NCBI RefSeq assembly: GCF_019039035.1
Contig: NZ_JAHNZT010000010.1
Coordinates: 1 to 64,000, forward strand
DNA: 64,000 nt
DNA from: Citreicoccus inhibens
Lineage (GTDB): Bacteria > Myxococcota > Myxococcia > Myxococcales > Myxococcaceae
Direction of reading: 5' to 3'
A program made the position numbers and the translations under genes. Each line of letters starts with the position of its first letter. Position 1 is the first letter of the stretch. Under the pieces are notes generated by a model. That model was not told the DNA's origin and made no database searches. It worked only from the letters and a program-made list of their open reading frames with translations. Shown in pieces: positions 59,920-64,000 of this stretch.

Positions 59920-61314
59920 TCAGTAAGCGTTCTTCGACAAGAAGCCTCCCAGCGCGGTCCGCAGGAGGATCTTCAGGTCCATGAGCAGCGACCAGTTCTC
60001 GATATAGTAGAGGTCGTACTCGATGCGCTTCTGAATGGAAGTCTGGCCGCGCAGGCCGTTGACCTGCGCCCAGCCGGTGATGCCCGCCTTCACCTTGTGC
60101 CGCAGGTGGTAGCGCGGAATCTGACGCTTGAACTCCTCGATGAACACGGGGCGCTCGGGGCGAGGCCCCACGAGGCTCATGTCGCCGCGCAGGACGTTGA
60201 AGAACTGCGGCAGCTCGTCGATGGAGTACTTGCGCAGGAACGTCCCGATGGGCGTGCGACGCGGATCATCCGCGCAGGCCATCGTCGCGCCCTGTACCTC
60301 CGCGTCGATGCGCATGGTGCGGAACTTGAGGATGGGGAAGGTGCGTCCATCCATCCCCATGCGCTCCTGGCGGTAGAGCACCGGGCCGCGGCTGGTCAGC
60401 TTCACCGCGAACGCCGTCATCAGCATCAATGGCCCGCTCACCAAGACCGCCAGCAGTGAGAAGAGGATGTCGAAGGCGCGCTTGGCCACGCGGCTCCAGC
60501 CATCCATCGGGTCGCCCTGAAGGCTGATGATGGGCAGCCCGCCGAACTCCTCCAACCCACCGTACAGCGTGATGTACTGGTAGAGGTCCGGCACGACCTT
60601 CACGTCCACCGTGCGCAGCGCCAGCTGCTCCATCAGCGGCTTGACCTGCGCCTGGTCCTCCAGCGGCACCGCGATGATGACCTGATCCACCGGCCGCGAA
60701 TTCAGCACCGCGTCCACTTCCGCCACGTGGCCAACGACCTGCACGCCGTTGACCCACTGCCCCACCTTCTCCGGGCGCAGCGTCAAAAGACCCGTCACGC
60801 GGAAGCCCAGCTCCCTGTGGCCCTCCACCGTCTCGATGACGCGGTGGCCCAGCTCACCCGCGCCGATGACGAGGATGGATTTGAGGTTGAAGCCGCGCCG
60901 GCGCACCTCGCTCAGCACCAACCGGAAGGCTAGGCGCGACAGCGAGATGAAGATGAAGGCGTAGAGGACGAAGATGGCCAGCGTCAGGCGCGAGTACCGC
61001 TCTCGCGCGAAGTACGTCAGCGCCACCAGGATGAGGGTGGCGGTGATGGTGGCCTTGAAGAGCTCGAACAGCTCGCCCACGTTCGTGCGCGAGCGGTTCG
61101 TCGCATACAGGCGCGCCTGCTGGAACGTCACCGGGAAGATGACGAGCACCATGGACAACGAGACGAGCGTCTCGTCCCACGGCGGAATGCCCTCGGTGAT
61201 GGGCACCACCCCGGAGAAGCGCGTGGCGTAGGCAAGCCCGAACGCCAACGCGAGCATCACCACGTCGGCGGCGACCTTGATGGACGTGTAGAAGCGCTGG
61301 AGACGACCGAACAC
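59920..61314 (-). CDS. polyprenyl-phosphate sugar-1-phosphate transferase (WcaJ/EpsZ type)
   Basis: Starts repeat-unit synthesis of an exopolysaccharide by moving a hexose-1-phosphate onto undecaprenyl phosphate. About 464 residues. Four or five N-terminal membrane segments, a Rossmann-like middle domain (SILVIGAGELGHRVIET), a further membrane segment (ILFSLLAVLVSGPLMLMTAFAV), and the catalytic bacterial sugar transferase domain: PVLYRQERMGMDGRTFPILKFRTM, LRKYSIDELPQFFNVLRGDMSLVGPRPE, KAGITGWAQVNGLRG. The chosen GTG (61314, VFGRLQRFYTS) follows GGGAG; a GTG at 61371 adds 19 residues. It resembles EpsZ, the initiating enzyme for Myxococcus EPS. A glycosyltransferase gene lies upstream. Confidence 0.92.
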   Translation of the reverse strand: MFGRLQRFYTSIKVAADVVMLALAFGLAYATRFSGVVPITEGIPPWDETLVSLSMVLVIFPVTFQQARLYATNRSRTNVGELFELFKATITATLILVALTYFARERYSRLTLAIFVLYAFIFISLSRLAFRLVLSEVRRRGFNLKSILVIGAGELGHRVIETVEGHRELGFRVTGLLTLRPEKVGQWVNGVQVVGHVAEVDAVLNSRPVDQVIIAVPLEDQAQVKPLMEQLALRTVDVKVVPDLYQYITLYGGLEEFGGLPIISLQGDPMDGWSRVAKRAFDILFSLLAVLVSGPLMLMTAFAVKLTSRGPVLYRQERMGMDGRTFPILKFRTMRIDAEVQGATMACADDPRRTPIGTFLRKYSIDELPQFFNVLRGDMSLVGPRPERPVFIEEFKRQIPRYHLRHKVKAGITGWAQVNGLRGQTSIQKRIEYDLYYIENWSLLMDLKILLRTALGGFLSKNAY

Positions 61315-61535
61315 CTCTGTGCTCCCGGGAACAAACCGTTTGAGTGGCCTGCCCCCCTGCAAGACCCACACCCTGGGACCGTCGGGCCGTCATTTCCTGG
61401 ACAGCCCGGATACGCAGGGCCTCCTAGCATGCCGTTCGTCGTGAAACCAATGGGTTGGCCGGACGAACGACTCGCACTCGGGGTGAGGGATGACGGGGGA
61501 CCCTCGGGAAGTTGGGGAGGGGACGGACAGCCCTG
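61315..61535. other. intergenic region upstream of the sugar transferase gene
   Basis: 221 bases between the glycosyltransferase stop and the sugar transferase start, both on the minus strand. No open frame is convincing and no strong hairpin or consensus promoter stands out; a weak TTGGTT/TAGGAG pair (minus strand, near 61452-61424) is the best promoter candidate. Confidence 0.3.
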
Positions 61536-62669
61536 TCACACCCCTGGGGCGCGCGTGGACACTTTGGCGCGGAGCGCCTCGACCTCGGCCTGGATGCCGC
61601 GCTGGAAGCTCGCGCGAGAGAAGCGCTCGGCCTGCGCGCGGGCGTCCTCGGCCCGGAAGCCGGGCTCCCAAGCAGCGAAGCGGTGCACGGTGTCGATGAG
61701 GGCCTCGGGGGTCTGCTCGGAGAAGAAGAGACCGGTGCGCTCGGTCACGGTCTCCAGCGCCCCCCCCCGCCCCAGCGCGAGCACGGGGCGCCCTGTCGCC
61801 TGGGCCTCCAGGGGCGTGATGCCGAAGTCCTCTTCGGGCGTGAAGATGAGCGCGCGCGCATCGCGATAGAGGGTCGGCAGTGCCTCATCTGGCACGGAGC
61901 CCAGGAAGCGGATGTGCGGCGGCAAGGGTCCAGAGGTGAGGCGCGCGGCCTCCTGGCCCGTGCCCACCACCCACAAGGGCGTGTCCAGGTGGCGGAAGGC
62001 CTCCAGCGCCACGTCGAGCCGCTTGTAGGGCGCGAACGCCCCGAGCCACAGGAAGTACCCCCCCTGCCCTCCGCCATCCAGCGGCAGCCGCGTGAAGCGT
62101 TCCAGTTCCACCGGCGGGTGGACGACGGAGGCCTCGCGGCCCCAGAAGCGACGAATCTTCCCGGCGATGTGGCGGCTGTTCGCGACGAAGCGGTCCACGC
62201 CCGCCGCCGTGGTGCGGTCCCACCGCTGGAGGTACGGACGCACGGCTCGCGCCGCCGCGCGCACGGGCACGCTCGCTCGACCCGGGCCGAAGTAGTCATC
62301 GAAGAGATCCCACATGTACCGCATGGGCGCGTGCACGTAGCTCAGGTGGGGCACGTCGCTCGGGTGCCGCAGGCCCTTGGCCACGCAGTGGCTGGACGAG
62401 AGAACCAGGTCGTAGCGCCCCTCCAGCCGCAGGGACTCGATGGCGCGGGGAAAGAGTGGGAGGAAGTGGCGGTAGCGCGCGTGGATGCCCGGGATGTGCT
62501 GGAGGAAGGACGTGATGATGCGTCGCTCCTCGATGCGCGGGGGCTGGCTGCCGGGCTGGTGGACGAGGGTGTAGAGGTCCGCGTCGGGGTACAGCTCGCA
62601 GAGGGCGTCGAGGACGCGCTCTCCGCCGCGGTGGGTGACGAGCCAGTCGTGGACGAGGGCGACCTTCAC
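61536..62669 (-). CDS. glycosyltransferase family 4 (GT-B)
   Basis: A 377-residue retaining glycosyltransferase, cytoplasmic. The N-terminal acceptor domain begins VKVALVHDWLVTHRGGERVLDAL; the C-terminal donor domain has YFLWLGAFAPYKRLDVALEAF and the EDFGITPLEAQATGRPVLALGRGG block with the family's E-x7-E-like residues. It resembles WbaZ/mannosyltransferase-like GT4 proteins; the sugar is unknown. The start is GTG 62669. It is divergent from a second glycosyltransferase gene (118 bases apart) and upstream of the sugar transferase gene, fitting an exopolysaccharide locus. Confidence 0.9.
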   Translation of the reverse strand: MKVALVHDWLVTHRGGERVLDALCELYPDADLYTLVHQPGSQPPRIEERRIITSFLQHIPGIHARYRHFLPLFPRAIESLRLEGRYDLVLSSSHCVAKGLRHPSDVPHLSYVHAPMRYMWDLFDDYFGPGRASVPVRAAARAVRPYLQRWDRTTAAGVDRFVANSRHIAGKIRRFWGREASVVHPPVELERFTRLPLDGGGQGGYFLWLGAFAPYKRLDVALEAFRHLDTPLWVVGTGQEAARLTSGPLPPHIRFLGSVPDEALPTLYRDARALIFTPEEDFGITPLEAQATGRPVLALGRGGALETVTERTGLFFSEQTPEALIDTVHRFAAWEPGFRAEDARAQAERFSRASFQRGIQAEVEALRAKVSTRAPGV

Positions 62670-62787
62670 GGGGCGCGCCTTGTAGCACCCAGCGCCGCGC
62701 CGCGCCGCCCTTCCCGCCCCAGTCCGCCCGTTCGCGCTCGGGGCACGTGGCGCGCCAGGAGCACCCGCCGTGTGGTAGGGCGGGAGT

Positions 62788-63876
62788 GTGGCCACCCTCC
62801 TCATCGACCTGCGCATGGTGCGAGGCCGCTTGCATGGCATCGCGCGCTACGCGCTGGAGCTGGCGCGTCGCCTGCCCGCGCTCGCCCCGGACCTGCACTT
62901 CGCCGCCCTCGCGCCACCCGAGGGCCTGCCCACGGACCTGGGCGAGCTGACGCCGCGAATGCCGGTGCACCGCGCGCTGGCGGGGTTCCTCTCGCCCTGG
63001 GAGCAGCCCGCGCTGGCGGCCGACCTGGCACGCCTGTCGCCTCGGCTGTTCCACGCGACGTCGTTCTCGCTGCCCCTGCTGTGGCGCGGCACGCTGGTCG
63101 CCACGCTGCATGACGCCAACCACGTCGCGCTGCCGGAGAACTACTCGCCCGCCCAGGCCCTCTACTACCGCGCGATCGTCGGCCCGAGGGCGCGCCGGGC
63201 CTCCGCGCTCCTCACCGTGTCCGAGTTCTCACGCGAGGAACTCGCGCGTCACCTGGGCCTGTCCCCGTATCGCATCCAGGTCATCCACAATGGCGTGGAC
63301 GCGCGCTTCCAGCCGCCGTCCGCCAGCGAGGCGCGGGCCTTCCGCGAGCGCCATGAGCTGCCCGCCCGCTACGTGGCCGCGGTGGGCAACGCCAAGGCCC
63401 ACAAGAACCTCGCCCTCCTGCGGCACGTGGCCCCCGAGCTGCCCGTGCCCGTGGTCCTCCTGGCGGGCCGGGGCGCGGTGGCGCACGAGTTGGGGCTGCA
63501 CGAGAACGTGGTGGACCTGGAGGAGCTTCCCGAGTCCGACATGCCGCTGTTCTACGGCGCGGCGGCGGCGCTCTTGCTGCCCTCGAAGTACGAGGGATTT
63601 GGCCTGCCCGCCCTGGAGGCCATGGCCACGGGCTGTCCCGCGCTCGTGGCGGATGCGACGTCGCTGCCCGAAGTGGTGGGGAACGCGGCCGTGCGCCTGC
63701 CCCCAGATGACGTCCAGGCATGGAAGGACGCGACGCTGCGCATCCTCCGGGACGAGCCCCAGCGTCGCGAGCTCATCGAGCTGGGGCGCGAGCGCGCCGC
63801 GCGCTTCACCTGGGACGACTGCGCGGTGCGCACGCTGGCGACCTACCGGCGCGCGCTGGCGACCACGCCAGGCTGA
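62788..63876 (+). CDS. glycosyltransferase family 4 (GT-B)
   Basis: A 362-residue glycosyltransferase from GTG 62788. LLIDLRMVRGRLHGIARYALELARRL at the start (GIxRY acceptor motif), PYRIQVIHNGVDARFQPP near 161, YVAAVGNAKAHKNLALL (donor domain beginning), and KYEGFGLPALEAMATGCPALVADATSLPEVV near 268, the canonical GT4 donor site. The sugar is unknown. It is divergent from the preceding glycosyltransferase gene and the two share the 118-base intergenic promoter region. Confidence 0.92.
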   Translation: MATLLIDLRMVRGRLHGIARYALELARRLPALAPDLHFAALAPPEGLPTDLGELTPRMPVHRALAGFLSPWEQPALAADLARLSPRLFHATSFSLPLLWRGTLVATLHDANHVALPENYSPAQALYYRAIVGPRARRASALLTVSEFSREELARHLGLSPYRIQVIHNGVDARFQPPSASEARAFRERHELPARYVAAVGNAKAHKNLALLRHVAPELPVPVVLLAGRGAVAHELGLHENVVDLEELPESDMPLFYGAAAALLLPSKYEGFGLPALEAMATGCPALVADATSLPEVVGNAAVRLPPDDVQAWKDATLRILRDEPQRRELIELGRERAARFTWDDCAVRTLATYRRALATTPG

Positions 63877-63884
63877 GTCCACCG

Positions 63885-64000
63885 CTACGCGCGGGGACCA
63901 TCCGCGCTGGAGTGGGCCTCGCCACGAAGCACTTCACTGCCATCGGCCAATCCCAGGCCCCAGACGAACATGAACGACAGGTGCACGCTGGGGTGGAATG
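63885..64000 (-). CDS. C-terminal end of an unidentified protein, truncated by window edge
   Basis: On the minus strand a frame enters from the right edge and ends in TAG at 63887-63885 after 38 codons: FHPSVHLSFMFVWGLGLAD near the edge, then a charged tail GSEVLRGEAHSSADGPRA. The hydrophobic stretch fits a membrane or barrel protein. It converges with the glycosyltransferase gene, nine bases away. Too short to assign. Confidence 0.45.
   Translation of the reverse strand, partial: FHPSVHLSFMFVWGLGLADGSEVLRGEAHSSADGPRA

Noticed and set aside
1-64000. CRISPR arrays, tRNA or rRNA genes, insertion sequences, prophage or integrative elements
   Set aside because: No direct-repeat array, transposase, integrase, att-like duplication or tRNA-like sequence was seen; gene content and composition are uniformly chromosomal.

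Overview
The window is GC-rich chromosomal DNA from a myxobacterium, most likely Myxococcaceae or Archangiaceae (inferred from very high GC, GC-biased third codon positions that create long antisense open frames, a B12-dependent NrdJ, an RpoH-like sigma factor, and many lipoproteins and MshEN-type proteins). I see no phage, transposon, CRISPR array, tRNA or rRNA. About 56 protein genes and one structured RNA are supported.

Layout. 1-4.8 kb: end of a secreted protein gene, a 6S RNA candidate next to fau, a YmdB-type phosphodiesterase, tyrS, and a secreted EndoU-like nuclease. 4.8-10.9 kb: one gene for a 2,000-residue alpha-2-macroglobulin. 10.9-17.4 kb: rlmE, three small membrane or zinc-ribbon proteins, a glycolate-oxidase-like flavoprotein paired with an orphan amino-acid-type binding protein, a MarR regulator and a CPBP protease. 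17.4-24.9 kb: an acyl-CoA dehydrogenase and an RND efflux operon with its own MarR regulator. 24.9-31.5 kb: a lipid region. Six overlapping or closely spaced genes (ACP, soluble acyl-ACP desaturase, AcpS, thioesterase, alpha/beta hydrolase, fatty acyl-AMP ligase) form a self-contained pathway for activating, desaturating and releasing a fatty acid on a dedicated carrier. A CaiB-type CoA transferase and an SCP-2 protein lie beside it. 31.5-37.1 kb: a response regulator divergent from a degenerate sensor kinase, tatA, a long-chain acyl-CoA ligase with a TPR-like partner, and the sigma factor. 37.3-39.8 kb: a three-gene redox operon (Rieske protein, a FolE-like protein lacking a catalytic histidine, a flavoprotein). 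39.9-47.6 kb: a metal-acquisition locus (porin, ZnuABC-like transporter, several His/Cys-rich exported proteins). 47.8-53.4 kb: an ATP-grasp-like protein, a BI-1 family membrane protein, and nrdJ with an elaborate upstream region. 53.5-64 kb: a 1,930-residue MshEN/disordered/GAF-like protein, a GNAT, and exopolysaccharide genes (polyprenyl-phosphate sugar transferase, two glycosyltransferases).

Main leads: the FAAL/ACP/soluble-desaturase operon; a near-identical 16-bp palindrome (TTGATTNNTGAATCAA) just upstream of both the acyl-CoA dehydrogenase and the SCP-2 gene; a FolE homologue with His179 replaced by Gln; two small proteins flanking the metal locus that share an exactly spaced GxVLHx5HxxCxEH signature; the giant MshEN protein; and the palindromes plus NrdR box before nrdJ. 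Start codons were chosen from ribosome-binding sites and gene overlaps; alternatives are noted. No database search was possible, so family names rest on motif recognition.
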